Source: Blastobasis lacticolella
Taxonomy: Eukaryota > Arthropoda > Insecta > Lepidoptera > Blastobasidae
Direction of reading: 5' to 3'
Length of the DNA: 64,000 bases
Assembly: GCA_905147135.1 (NCBI GenBank)
Contig: LR990043.1
Location: 21,453,584 to 21,517,583 of the forward strand
The notes beneath the pieces were generated by a model. That model did no database searches. It was not told the DNA's origin and saw only the letters and a program-made list of their open reading frames with translations. The position numbers were made by a program, and so were the translations under genes. Shown piece after piece: positions 10,501 to 19,369 of the stretch (position 1 is its first letter; each line of letters opens with the position of its first letter).

Positions 10501-13166
10501 CGGGTATTAGTCGATTCCATCTCAATAGCGGATTTAGCCACGTACATATTCCTTGTGACGTTTTTCAAAATGTGTACACACCGTAATGGGTCTGAAATTT
10601 AAAATCAAAAACTAGACGATCACTCGCTTACGGCCAAATCACAATATGTGAAATGATATTTATTATGTTATGTCTACTCTTTATAGGTAGATACTCATAT
10701 GTGTGTATTTATACAGACATAAAGGTATTAGGGTGACTGAGAAGTTACAGATTTGGTGCGCGTGTCCAGGATAATTGCGTCATTAAAAATTGAATTAAAT
10801 TGATTCAATTACGCAACAAAAGAACCTGGTTACTATGAAACACAACGTAGCATGTCATAACCGTTAGCTTTTCTGCGAAAACAAAAAAAAAATATAACCA
10901 TGTGTAAACATCTTGGGTCGTTCACTCTTCACAAGGAATAGGTACAAGGAATGCATTTTTTTTCATCAGTTAGAACAGTTGAGGGCCCTTTTGGATTTGG
11001 ACATAGACAAAGTTAAAATTACTGTATTCGTTCAGGATCTCGTAGCCTCCACCCCCATATCTCATCTTCCCCCCCTTCCCCCCAGACGCGTCCCCACCGC
11101 GCGGCAAGTCGGTGCAATTCGCCGAGGAGGGTCTCGCGGCCGACGACGCGGCCGTGGAGATCGACGAGCCCGCCATGGACGCCGCGCTCGCCATGCTACA
11201 CGACGCCGACGTGGAGGCGAGACAGGACGAGGTTAGTAGTGAAATTCAATTCAAAATTCAAAATTTCTTTATTGATTAGGACATTAAATATCTCTTTCAA
11301 TCGTCAAAAAGGAGGGGGATAGGAAAGTATGAAGGAAACACACAGTGACACGCTGACCGCCCTATGGTCGTAGATAAACGTATCCCACACCAACCACGAC
11401 CGGACCGTGCTCGACAACGCCAGGCAGAGCCGGAGCGCGTTCGATATATTTTATAGGTATGTCTAGTAAATTAGTTACGTCTAGCGGTCCGATGGGGGAG
11501 CTCACTAGATCCAGACCCCGCGTCATGTCCATTCGCCGACGTCGGGGCGAGACAGGACGAGGTGAGTCGCGATATCTAGCGGTCCAATAGGGAAACTCAC
11601 TAGATTCAGAGCATCCAGGTCGCTGAAGAGGGCTTGGCTTCGGGACGCCGCACTCGGTGGGTAGGACGAGGTGAGTAGCGATATCTAACGCTCCAAGAGA
11701 AGCTCACTAGTCCACCCAGTTCGCCGAAGAAGGCTTGGCTTCGGGTTCGGACGAAACGACTGTGGAGATTAATGAGCCCGCTATGGACGCCGCACTCGGT
11801 GGGTAGGACGAGGTGAGTAGCGATATCTATCGCTCCAATAGGAAAGCTCGTTAGATTTCGACCCCCATCGCCAATCCAATACAAAGACGAAAGGAAAGTT
11901 ACTCTGTAAGGCCAGGGCCTATGACGAGGATGGCGGGCAATGAGCGTACCAATTCGCCAATATTCTATGTAAATAGGATTCTATGTAGCTAGGGAATTCT
12001 AGTTTTTATGCTAATTCTTTCTGGGCAGCAGCGTTTTTCATTGTTACATTTATAACATTACGATCTCTAATCTGCCTATCAAGCGTGGAGATTATCAATA
12101 ACCACCCTTTGCGTGGGAGAGGCTCAAAGTCCTGCAGTGGACTGTTATGGGCCATGATGACTTTGTTATCGGCTCAATTAAGGCTTTATTAATACACAAT
12201 ACACAAGCATTGCTTACTTTACAGCTAGATGGCGCTGTGTGAATTGTCAAAGCATATTTATTTTTCCTTACAGTCGGAACTCCGTCTCCTGGAAGCCCGC
12301 GTGATCCGCATGGGTCCGTTGGTCGACGGGGCATTAGAACGCGCGGACACCCGCCACGCTCGTCTCACTGCGCTCTCAGCGGAACTCGTGCGAGCTCTGA
12401 ACCTGTACCACGAGCTGATGAGGGAACCCAAGCCCCCGGGTCCAGGATTCGGGCCCCCGCCGCCGCCGCATCCGCACCAGTACATGCCTCCGTATCCGCA
12501 TCCGCCCCAGCAGCCTAGGTGAGTCCGCCATTGCGATGGCGGCCATTTTGTTTCTGTCAAAATCTTTGAAATGATGGTGATTGAGGTAGAATCGTTGTCT
12601 CGTATTGTATGTATGAACGTGAGGTTTATTGGCAAGGCTATTTAAAAAATGAGAATAGAAAATGTTCGATGATGTTACAATGTTCTCATTTTTATGAAAA
12701 TATCTTACACAAAAATATTGATGAACCGTTTTACTTCATGTTCATAATCTACAATACCGGATAATGATTTTACCTAAATCGCTGTGGTTTCGATTATACG
12801 TTGAATTCGTAATTTTTTAAAGATAATTAATGGTGGCAAGATTGGACCTCTTAGGTTTAATCTTTGTGACAACTGAAAATTAAGAATGATAAAGACAAAT
12901 GATTTATTTATTTCCGTCAACTTTCTTTTTACCTCTTTGATCAAAGGATTTTACAAACATTTTTAGAAATACCTACATTACTTATTACAAAATGTAAATG
13001 TCTAGTTTACTCTATGCAAGTATTATAAATTCAACTTAATTATTTATTAACAAACTATTACAAAATATTATAACTTAGACCTAGACACGTCAGAACACTA
13101 CATACTAAAAATAATAATTGTTGTAGGAAAAACTACATAATTATTTTCCTTCATTGCAGGTGCTGA
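1548..13166 (+). CDS. Stam: STAM, signal transducing adaptor molecule (ESCRT-0), nine coding exons
   Basis: Joined exons 1548-1590, 3484-3692, 4666-4826, 5737-5842, 6413-6608, 8340-8459, 11086-11231, 12274-12518 and 13160-13166 give 1233 nt in one open frame (410 residues), and every internal junction is GT-AG. The order is: a VHS domain at about residues 8-137, starting after a conserved SPFDQDV and containing [17 protein letters not shown]; a UIM at 174-187 ([14 protein letters not shown]); an SH3 at 217-270 ([15 protein letters not shown], then [18 protein letters not shown]); a coiled-coil or GAT-like helical region at about 295-385; and a Pro/His-rich tail. In this family STAM pairs with HRS on early endosomes to bind ubiquitinated receptors for ESCRT sorting. 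The start is chosen by homology of the N-terminus. It is close to the vertebrate core but shorter than fly STAM. Domain assignments come from sequence reading alone. Confidence 0.95.
2246..2483 (-). other. Possible antisense terminal exon or gene relic in STAM intron 1
   Basis: On the minus strand an open stretch begins after an acceptor-like gtttttcag (about 2484) and runs as [18 protein letters not shown] and on to a stop at 2246. It resembles real protein more than its surroundings do. No partner exon, poly(A) signal or known family is evident, and it could equally be a repeat fragment or chance. Confidence 0.2.
2650..2985 (+). repeat. Dispersed LINE-tail/SINE-like repeat (gtcctgcagtgg family)
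   Basis: It shares long blocks, such as caagcgtggagattatgg and gtcctgcagtgg, with copies at 12060-12160, 42450-42720 (reverse), 55925-56190 and 58855-59095. All end near gatgatg, as in retroposed 3' tails. No coding potential. Confidence 0.75.
3484..3692 (+). CDS. Stam: STAM coding exon 2 (VHS core)
   Basis: Acceptor caacag precedes the exon and GTCAGT follows. It encodes ERATSENN to VFHLE, including [14 protein letters not shown] and [11 protein letters not shown], the most diagnostic VHS stretch of STAM. It is GC-rich against its AT-rich introns. It ends in phase 0. Confidence 0.95.
4300..4620 (+). repeat. RTE-type LINE 3' end fragment
   Basis: It contains the block ccacaaggtggaccgacgac and ends cagctgatatgatgat. 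It is the same tail as the better-preserved LINE at 22290-22670, whose translation includes PPTRWTDDLVKIA. It is degenerate here, inside STAM intron 2. Confidence 0.7.
4666..4826 (+). CDS. Stam: STAM coding exon 3 (VHS C-terminal half)
   Basis: Acceptor cccatag, donor GTGAGT. It encodes [15 protein letters not shown] to [11 protein letters not shown], matching the last VHS helices (LRKWAEGEF corresponds to the family's L-x-x-W-x-E-x-F). It ends in phase 2. A degenerate copy of its 3' end lies at 5085-5116. Confidence 0.94.
4935..5060 (-). repeat. LINE 3'-tail fragment between exon 3 and its copy
   Basis: Matches 45730-45895 (tttattg cacaca..., then cactacttatttctgaaaag and cttccagcaggc). It sits exactly between STAM exon 3 and the eroded duplicate of that exon's tail, so it inserted next to or into the duplicated unit. 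Confidence 0.6.
5085..5375 (+). repeat. Degenerate tandem copy of STAM exon 3 end plus intron start
   Basis: ctcgatctcataccggtcat at 5085 repeats the exon 3 sequence at 4794-4826 with few changes and keeps the GTGAGT donor. The similarity continues into intron (acatagcgccatatag and gtgggtgctagatgactgat match 4873-4935). No acceptor or upstream half of the exon is present, so it is a pseudo-exon fragment. Confidence 0.8.
5737..5842 (+). CDS. Stam: STAM coding exon 4 (low-complexity linker)
   Basis: Acceptor gatgacag, donor GTACCT. The translation is an Ala/Pro/Ser-rich linker ([13 protein letters not shown] to AAAAEKREQ) between VHS and UIM. The frame fits both neighbours exactly (phase 2 in, phase 0 out). 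It is not conserved enough to prove by itself; the splice sites and frame are the support. Confidence 0.88.
5865..6160 (-). repeat. LINE 3'-end fragment (gaaagaaagaaaagaca tail)
   Basis: An inverted retroposon tail: aaagaaagaaaagacattta followed by aacaccacgacacaacag. Matches 47597-47720. No intact coding region. Confidence 0.6.
6413..6608 (+). CDS. Stam: STAM coding exon 5 (UIM and first half of SH3)
   Basis: The exon starts after cacccccag with [14 protein letters not shown], a ubiquitin-interacting motif with its acidic patch, invariant Ala and Ser. An Ala/Pro linker follows, then [17 protein letters not shown], the SH3 ALYDF strand. Donor GTAAGT after one base (phase 1). Confidence 0.95.
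6880..6925 (+). repeat. Degenerate copy of STAM exon 5 end with donor
   Basis: gataatgagttgacc... repeats the exon 5 tail (encoding DNELTFTAG) and is followed by GTAAGTTT like the true donor. The translation [11 protein letters not shown] remains recognisable, but the UIM half is absent and no acceptor is clear. Confidence 0.8.
7899..8147. mobile_element. MITE with TA target duplication (GCCGTATTCACAATG TIRs)
   Basis: The left end GCCGTATTCACAATG and the right end CATTGTGAATACGGC are perfect inverted repeats flanked by TA on both sides (7897-7898, 8148-8149), as in Tc1/mariner-type elements. 249 bp, no coding capacity. Confidence 0.8.
8340..8459 (+). CDS. Stam: STAM coding exon 6 (second half of SH3)
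   Basis: Acceptor gctttgcag, donor GTAAAT. It encodes [18 protein letters not shown] and then [11 protein letters not shown], the WW and PxNF ligand-binding parts of an SH3. This surface binds Pro-x-x-hydrophobic-Lys ligands such as deubiquitinases in studied STAMs. It ends in phase 1. Confidence 0.95.
8884..9272. mobile_element. Possible hAT-like non-autonomous element
   Basis: Ends tagagatgg (8884) and ccatctcta (about 9267) are inverted and resemble the ends of the hAT elements at 27079 and 39183. No matching 8-bp flanks are visible, so the call is tentative. The interior is AT-rich and non-coding. Confidence 0.4.
9783..10200. mobile_element. MITE family A (AATGAGNAGTTTTCCA TIRs), complete copy
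   Basis: The left aatgagcagttttccaatag and the right ctactggaaaactcctcatt are inverted repeats. The internal sequence matches the copies at 26934-28393 and 52219-52393 (ggtaggagcgccatctattg-like and aacactgggtacgttgta blocks). About 418 bp, non-coding, in STAM intron 6. Confidence 0.82.
10285..10510. repeat. Lepidopteran dispersed repeat starting with ATC repeats
   Basis: catcatcatc followed by cccggctcctgccagggtcc resembles retroposon tails (the complement of a gatgat end); a short related piece lies at 8488-8560. No frame survives. Confidence 0.45.
11086..11231 (+). CDS. Stam: STAM coding exon 7 (KSVQF and helical region)
   Basis: It follows a C-rich polypyrimidine tract ending ccccag, and ends at GTTAGT in phase 0. 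It encodes [20 protein letters not shown] and then [20 protein letters not shown]. The KSVQF and ID-x-x-x-MD-x-x-L-x-ML pattern matches the segment after the SH3 in STAM proteins. At least three eroded copies of its 3' part follow in the intron (11527-11814). Confidence 0.93.
11527..11814 (+). repeat. Array of eroded STAM exon 7 copies
   Basis: Three partial copies: 11527-11564 (ggcgagacaggacgag plus GTGAGT), 11611-11676, and 11709-11814. The last encodes [10 protein letters not shown] then [14 protein letters not shown] before an in-frame TAG two codons from its GTGAGT donor. Each copy is followed by the same intron block (gcgatatct, then gcggtccaatag or gctccaatag). All three retain donors; only the third also has an acceptor-like cactag or cacccag upstream. 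Confidence 0.82.
12060..12160 (+). repeat. gtcctgcagtgg-family repeat, short copy
   Basis: It contains caagcgtggagattat and gtcctgcagtggactgttat, identical in order to the copy at 58990-59085. It sits about 110 bases upstream of STAM exon 8. Confidence 0.65.
12274..12518 (+). CDS. Stam: STAM coding exon 8 (coiled coil and Pro/His-rich tail)
   Basis: Acceptor ttccttacag, donor GTGAGT. It encodes [20 protein letters not shown] to [10 protein letters not shown], the HRS-interacting coiled-coil/GAT helices, then a tail of Pro, His, Tyr and Gln. It ends in phase 2. Confidence 0.93.
13160..13166 (+). CDS. Stam: STAM terminal coding exon (last residue and stop)
   Basis: After tcattgcag the frame reads to TGC TGA, so the protein ends Arg-Cys. 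Such a tiny last coding segment is unusual, but it is forced by the phase-2 donor of exon 8 and a good acceptor. If exon 8 were read through instead, the frame would stop within the intron. Confidence 0.8.
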
Positions 13167-13360
13167 TTCTCCAACTTGGAAGGGAGCGAAATTGTATATA
13201 ATAATTTAATGTTACTAACGGAGAGAGTTGATAACGCATCCGTTTGACAGTATCAAGGAAATTTGAGCCATGTGCTGTCAATATAATAAGGTAGGATTTT
13301 ATTATTTGCATTGTTTTCTTATGTTTTTATTCAATAAATACTTTATTTTGTAAATAAGCA
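13167..13360 (+). terminator. Stam: STAM 3' UTR with poly(A) signal
   Basis: AATAAA lies at 13333-13338, about 165 bases after the stop, followed by a T-rich stretch. This is the best candidate cleavage region. It is not proven without transcripts. Confidence 0.6.
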
Positions 13361-13779
13361 TCATTAAAAAGGGGAATTTGATTCAGTGTTTAGCAAGGGG
13401 CAGGTGTGCAATTTCAATCTAAAAAAAATACGAAGGATAGCAAAAGAACTAAACTAAAACAAATATTAAAACATCATTGGATTGAGTGATTAAAAATTAA
13501 CGCATCGCTCCGCGTTCCAAAATGCTTGATATAAAAAAATATAATTATTCTATAAAAAAATATTATTCTATGAGCAACATTCCACTTTTATCTGTCTACG
13601 CAAAACATATTTTCATTTCGAACCTACCTCGTCTTAGTGATCAAATAATGTAATGAATAAGGAAGAGAGTAGTTAGGAAACTGTTGAGCAGGTAAAGCAA
13701 AGAAAATACATCACAATTTCAGTTATGGAATATAAACACATAACCTCAAATAATAGAGCTTCGTAATGAAGACTGGTGG

Positions 13780-13955
13780 TCTTATTCATAAAAGATATTT
13801 GACGTTTCTTAAACCCATTTTAGGTAAAATATGGTTTGTCGTGTCACTTCTTTCAAATTGAATCATTTCAGTGACTGATGACATTTTCAGTGACACAAGA
13901 CAATATTTTTGCTAAAATGGCTATAGGAACGTCAAATAACATTTATCAAAAAGTA
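13780..13955. mobile_element. Fold-back MITE-like hairpin
   Basis: Arms around ataaaagatatttgacgttt (left) and aacgtcaaataacatttatc (right) are imperfect inverted repeats about 65 bases long and converge on a short centre. Non-coding. Confidence 0.55.
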
Positions 13956-14189
13956 AGTCACAAAGGTTAGATGGCAGTCAATAGTCGATAATTTTATTCA
14001 AGTTGATTTTTATATAAAGCACTTATGAATGTCAACGTATAAAATGCGATTTCTAGCATCGTCGAGCCGGCAACAGTTTGTTTAGACCGTTGATGTTGTG
14101 GTAAATGACGATGCGGCCGAAGATGGAGCTTGCTGTCTAGGCATCAGCTTATTCATTCTAACCTTAAAGGCGTGCTGCGGGGCCATTGT

Positions 14190-14325
14190 CTAACTCAGTT
14201 GGCAACTGAATTTGACATTAAATAATTCTACACTACGTCATCTACGATGGCCACTGGCTATAGCGTCCACCAAATTAGAGTAGTGTAAGATTATTATATG
14301 TCAAATTCAGTTGTCCACTGACATA
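14190..14325. mobile_element. Small fold-back element
   Basis: Left gcaactgaatttgacatta and right tatgtcaaattcagttgtc are inverted, with arms extending inward to ctacacta/tagtgtaag. About 135 bp in total, non-coding. Confidence 0.55.
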
Positions 14326-14992
14326 ACCAAAAGCCCCCAGATATTTTTGCTTCAAATTCGAACAATGCGTACCGTTGTGAATTACAAACAGTACGAACTT
14401 CTATCATTCCGTCACAATAAACGAATGTATTATCAACTCTCTTTTAATCCTATTTATAAATATTGCTATGACTGTAATAATCTGATTGAAATGAAACTAT
14501 TCAAACTGTTGATATTGTTATGAGGCATCGAGAACATCTTAATTCTATTTGGTAAAAATATCTAACAAGTAAAAGTAATAACATTCATTTGTGAGTAAAT
14601 TTTCAGTGGCTTCAATTGTGATATTTAAAAATAGATTTTCTCGATGCACATTTACACGTAGTTATAATTATATAAAATAAATAATATATTTAACCTCTTA
14701 AATTGTTTCATTTATAAGTTTATATAGTATATGCTAACTAATTGGTCAATTAAGTACACAGTTTTTGTGTCTGCTTTCTTATCGAAAAAGATATTTAGGA
14801 ATAAAAAAGAAAAGATTTCTGTCCATGCCCTAACCGTAGGACGGCCTCCATAATTATGGTGACGAACCTGCCCTACCTTTGGTCTCATAATCTTTTCTTT
14901 TATGATCACTATGCCTATGATCGCCATTTTATTTTTCCTTTTGGTCTTATTCCGGGCCTATGATCATCATCTTATTTTACCGTTTTGTCCTA

Positions 14993-17900
14993 TTAGGCCA
15001 GTCAAATCTTACAAAAAAATGGCCCTAAAACTTTTGTGGTACATACCTAATAACATTATTTGGACCCCTTCAGAGAGTGTAAAACTACATTTTGCAAGCA
15101 AAAAAAATTGTGCTTCCTGCGTAATACGTGAAAAACTTTGAATTTTTTCACTTTTTGGTCTAAAAATCAAGAACTATTTATTTTTCGAGCAATAAAGCTA
15201 AATAGCTTTTAAAGTTCATTATATTTGCCACTATTTAAGCCCAAAGTGACTAAGTAAAAAGTTCCGGAAAATTCACAATTTTAAGTTTTGCTGCCGTCCC
15301 GAGCAAATTATTGATAAATTCGCTAATCCTATGATAAAAGTAACTAAAAGAAAGTTGTAGTACATTTAATTTACTTTCATTGAAGTACAAAACGAACTAA
15401 GTGAGACTAATAGTTTACTCACAATCTTGAAAATGGTTTATTGAAGAATTCTGTGAATACTTATTTGTGTGAATGGTACCAAAGGAAATTTTTTCAGCCA
15501 AATATCGGTATAACCCCTTATGCTTAGAGAAAATTTGTTAGAAATTAAGTTTTAATAATAATAAAATACCATCACAGGGTGCCAATCAGCTCCCAAGACC
15601 GGTCTATCAGTCTCAGGGTCCAGCGGAAGATATTGCTCAAGCTCGCTTTTGCAATTGTATTAGGAGGCGCACCTAGCAAGTGGCGAGCTCGTCGCGGTGC
15701 TGAAATTGGACTAGTCTCAATGTACGAAACGGTCCTCTATCCAGTTCTCGGATTCGGTGAACGTTGCTTAACCTTGGTTATCGTTCTCGCAAGCACGCTG
15801 CCGCTATACCAGGGGCTCGCCACGATTCGAATGATTTTTAATTTTGATTTTCGGCATGAAAAATTCATGTTTTGATGCATTATGCTGGTTTTTACTATTT
15901 TTGCCTATACTCTTTCAGTGTTGCCAATGTGATTTTAAAAAGATTGAATTTTTCACGCAGAAAATCAAAATTAAAAAGTGAGCGAGCAAGCGATTCAACA
16001 ACGGAACCCAGGGAATTGTATGTTAGTTTGAAGTTGCTTAGTTTTAACACGTTTAATTACCACGGGTTACTGAACTGTAGAGTTCTAATGAAATCGAAAT
16101 AATGTATTTTTTTGACATTACTTGGCATTCATGTTGTATCTACATTCATACGACGACGACATTAGGGCCTTCAAGGAACAATCCTCTATAAAAGAATTCT
16201 AGACACTACTGGCAGGCTCGGAAGAACAGTCCTTATTAAGTACGCTTTATGGCGCCTAAAACTAAAAAAAATGATGGTTGCATTCATCTTATTGTGGTAG
16301 GGACTACCTACCGACGCCTGACGGCTAAGTTATGTTGCAAGTTCTCTGCCCCCCAGCCCAGCAAATTACTTCCAGCATATCCAGCTCGACTTTAGATTTA
16401 AAGGTGACTGCGAAGCCGCTGTTCACGCCATGAGAACTTTCCTCCAAAGTAATAGTGTTAAAGTCATACTGAAGGGTGACGTAAAAAATACATTCAACTC
16501 CGTCGATAGAGGCGCTTTGCTTGGTCAAATACGATCTTAGTTGCTACAAAAAGCCGAGCAATCTTATATACAAAGGCTACCTCTTGCAATCAGTAGTCGG
16601 TTGCCAGCAATAGGCGACTCTAGAGAAGCTAAATTCTAAATTTAACGTGTGGTAGTCCAACTTACTTAGACGACGGGATCCTACGAGAGGATGCGAACAG
16701 GGTTTTACAGGATTTACAGCTCCTCATGCGTTAGTTCCGGGTGATTGGTTTGGACTTGAATCTCAAGTGCGATCTATATATACCAGACTGCTGTCTGAGG
16801 GCTGGTGCCATTTCTGCAGCTTTTGACGCTATTGCTATTACATTGTTGTCGACAAGGCGTGGCTTCATCTTGGTATTTTTGATTAATCCGTCTCGGACTT
16901 CGTTAAAGAGAAAAATCAAATTCTATTGTTGTGTTTTGAGGTGTTGTCAACAACACAGTGAAATATATTCTTATATTTTAATTCTTAACATAAATCTCGA
17001 TAATTCATGTTGGAAACAGATGGATATGGAGGCGTTAGGAAAGTTTCAGATGTGTCCCTCTTAGCTTTTCTGTCCTCGGCGCATAGTTGACAGTATCCAG
17101 TGTAGAAGTTATTATCTAAACAAGGGACTTTTATTACGGCGTATTCTATCGAAGCCAAACGCCTTTGGTCGGGAACTTTTCCGGAGGCAAAGCTCGCGAA
17201 AAAATCCTGTTCCCAGCTATGGGACGAGCTTCGCTGCAGATTGGTGCGAAACAATATTTTAAGCGCATCAACCAACTCTGCAGATCGTGTCCGTTTGCTG
17301 GCTGCTGGCGAGCGTAAATCAGGTCTCTAACTTCAGGCAATGCCCTCTAAAAATATTGGGACACTTCTCGACCGCGTTACGCACTATATCATCCACCGGG
17401 TTCACCTCCGCTGGAGCACCCGCGAAGCTGGAGCCAGGTTTGGCCCGTGATGACGGTAAGAGGCCCGAAGGGATGACACTCCCGCCCTGGAAGCTGGGAC
17501 GACACGTGTTACGATACCCTGCCACAGTTCCATCTTCCAGGAACGGCGTGTTATGCTGGGTCCGATGCTGCCTCAGTTGAAAGCGTCAAACCGCGCAAAT
17601 ACGCAAGTGTTGGTGAAAACCATATATTTACCCCGTTTGGCGTGGAAACCCTTGAACTCTAGGGACCATGTGCACACTCCCTATTCCGGAAGCGAGCTAA
17701 GCGCCTGGTCGATATTACTAAAGACCATAGGGCTGGCTTCCACTTCGGACGGGGGGCAATATGCCCAGCATTCTGGGCAGCATTGCTAATAGTTCTAATA
17801 CCGTGGACCTTGGACAAAATTAGTGATTGTTTAATTAAGTTAGTCAGTCATTATTTGTAATTTGTATTATGTCAGATTAGTATTCATAATATGTATAATT

Positions 17901-18453
17901 GTTATTCCCACCTTAATAAATGGTATATTCTTCAAAAATACATTTTTACCTTCTCCTCGTTTTTTTAAGATTGTGAATGAACCATTAGTCTCACATAGTT
18001 CGTTCTGTACATCAATTAAAGAAAATTAAATGTACTACAACTCCCTCTTAATTTTTTCTATCATAGAACTAGTAATTTTACCAATAATTTGCTCCGGACG
18101 GGAGCAAAATCTAAAATTGAATTTTTTCGTTAATAATAGACCATCTTTAAAGAGTCATAACTTGGTCGTTTTACGCTTTATAGAGCTGTGTTTCGGCTTA
18201 AATCCTTGCAAATTTAATCAATTTTAAAAGCTATTAAGCTTTGTGGGTCGAGAAAAGCATAGTTTATGATTTTTAGGCCAAAATGTGAGAAAGGTCCCGA
18301 AATTTCGCAGTTTTTCACGTATTACGCAGGTAGCACAATTTTTTTTGCTTGCAAAATATTGTTCCACACTCTCCTAAGGGGTCTAAATAACATACCAAAA
18401 ATGCAGCGTTACATCGCGTTTTGCGTTTTAGATGTAAGATTTGACTGGCCTAT
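14993..18453 (+). mobile_element. 3.46-kb element: long inverted repeats enclosing a reverse transcriptase relic
   Basis: Left arm 14993-15440 and right arm 17960-18453 are inverted copies at roughly 75% identity by eye; the outer ends are taggccagtcaaatcttac and gtaagatttgactggcctat, and inner blocks such as gcgtaatacgtgaaaaact are shared. The 2.5-kb interior codes on the plus strand for a broken reverse-transcriptase-like protein. It lies between the convergent 3' ends of STAM and VKR. RT genes are normally in elements without terminal inverted repeats, so this layout is atypical; I cannot name the family. Confidence 0.7.
16325..17790 (+). pseudogene. Decayed reverse-transcriptase-like gene inside the inverted-repeat element
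   Basis: Frame fragments show RT hallmarks in order: LKGDVKNTFNSVDRGAL (motif A region, about 16474-16530), SVVGCQQ (motif B region, about 16588-16610) and YLDD at 16663-16674 (motif C). Later pieces read NIGTLLDR (about 17357) and, after 17600, LPRLAWKPLNS. Several stops (for example the TAG ending the motif A frame near 16540) and frameshifts prevent a continuous product. The RT lineage is uncertain. Confidence 0.7.
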
Positions 18454-18744
18454 ATTCTCTTTTTGGTTTTTGGCTACCCAAACACCTAAAGTATTTTTTA
18501 TACTAACTGTCGCCTATATAATAAGACCACGCTAAGTCGGAATTGCTTATTTAAAAAAAACTGTATGGCAACTTATGCCAAGTTTTTTAAACTGAATGTC
18601 AAGAAGAACTGACAAGGACTGACAAGGGCACATTATCCCCAGATTATTGCCATATCCACATTTTATAATTTTCAGTCAATACGGACTTATCGTGGTCCTA
18701 TTATAGCTTCAGCGATTATTGTAATAAAAGTAGTACCTAAATCC

Positions 18745-18870
18745 TAAATTCGGCTTTTACGGGGGTTTGAATGAATCCCGGGATCCCTTAATACCCCGGG
18801 CTTATCATACGTCCCCAAAGCCGGTGTCCGGGTTGCACAGCTCCGTCGTCGCTGTCTGTGGCCGGCCTAA
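18745..18870 (-). repeat. Degenerate copy of the end of the VKR last exon plus 3' flank
   Basis: cggcttttacgggggtttga and cttatcatacgtccccaaag recur from 19146 and 19191 with small differences, so the end of VKR's coding sequence, its stop region and flank were duplicated in tandem about 400 bases downstream (in VKR's direction). Divergence is highest in the coding part. Confidence 0.8.
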
Positions 18871-19194
18871 CAACGTAACATTTTGATTTTATGCAATTAT
18901 TTTTTATAAAGTGGCATCTCTTTCGTACCTCTTTCCTACTACTAATACTAACAATAAAAGGGCTAATGTATACTTAGTTAAGTTTACCTATTGCCTGAAA
19001 TAAAGAATATAATATTATTATTATTATAAAGTCTTACAACCTTAAGAGATCGAGATTTGTAACGGTTAAATTTAGGTCCTTCGTTCTTCGTTGGATTTGA
19101 GCCCCCATCCTCCAGTATCGGCTAGTGCCCGTTACTTGCTAAATCCGGCTTTTCGGGGGTTTGAACCCATTCTTCCCCTAATACCCCTTGCTTA

Positions 19195-19369
19195 TCATAC
19201 GTCCCCAAAGCCGCTGTCCGGGTTATGCGACTCCCCGTCTTCGCTGTCGGCGGCCGGGCGCAGCGCGGGCCGCACGGCCAGCGGCCGCGCCGCGAGGTAG
19301 TCGCGGACCGCGCCCGCTAGCGGCCTCGCTGACGGGTTCTCGCGCCAACAACGTTCTAGGATCTCGTAT
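19195..19369 (-). CDS. VKR: VKR exon 11 (end of kinase, C-terminal tail)
   Basis: It encodes YEILERCWRENPSARP (the conserved CW...RP of subdomain XI) and a short Ala/Arg-rich tail ending SHNPDSGFGDV, TGA at 19195-19197. An eroded copy of the end of this exon lies at 18745-18870. Confidence 0.94.

Noticed and set aside
12258..12635. Minus-strand open frame rich in Gly and Cys
   Set aside because: Antisense of STAM exon 8's Pro/His-rich tail.
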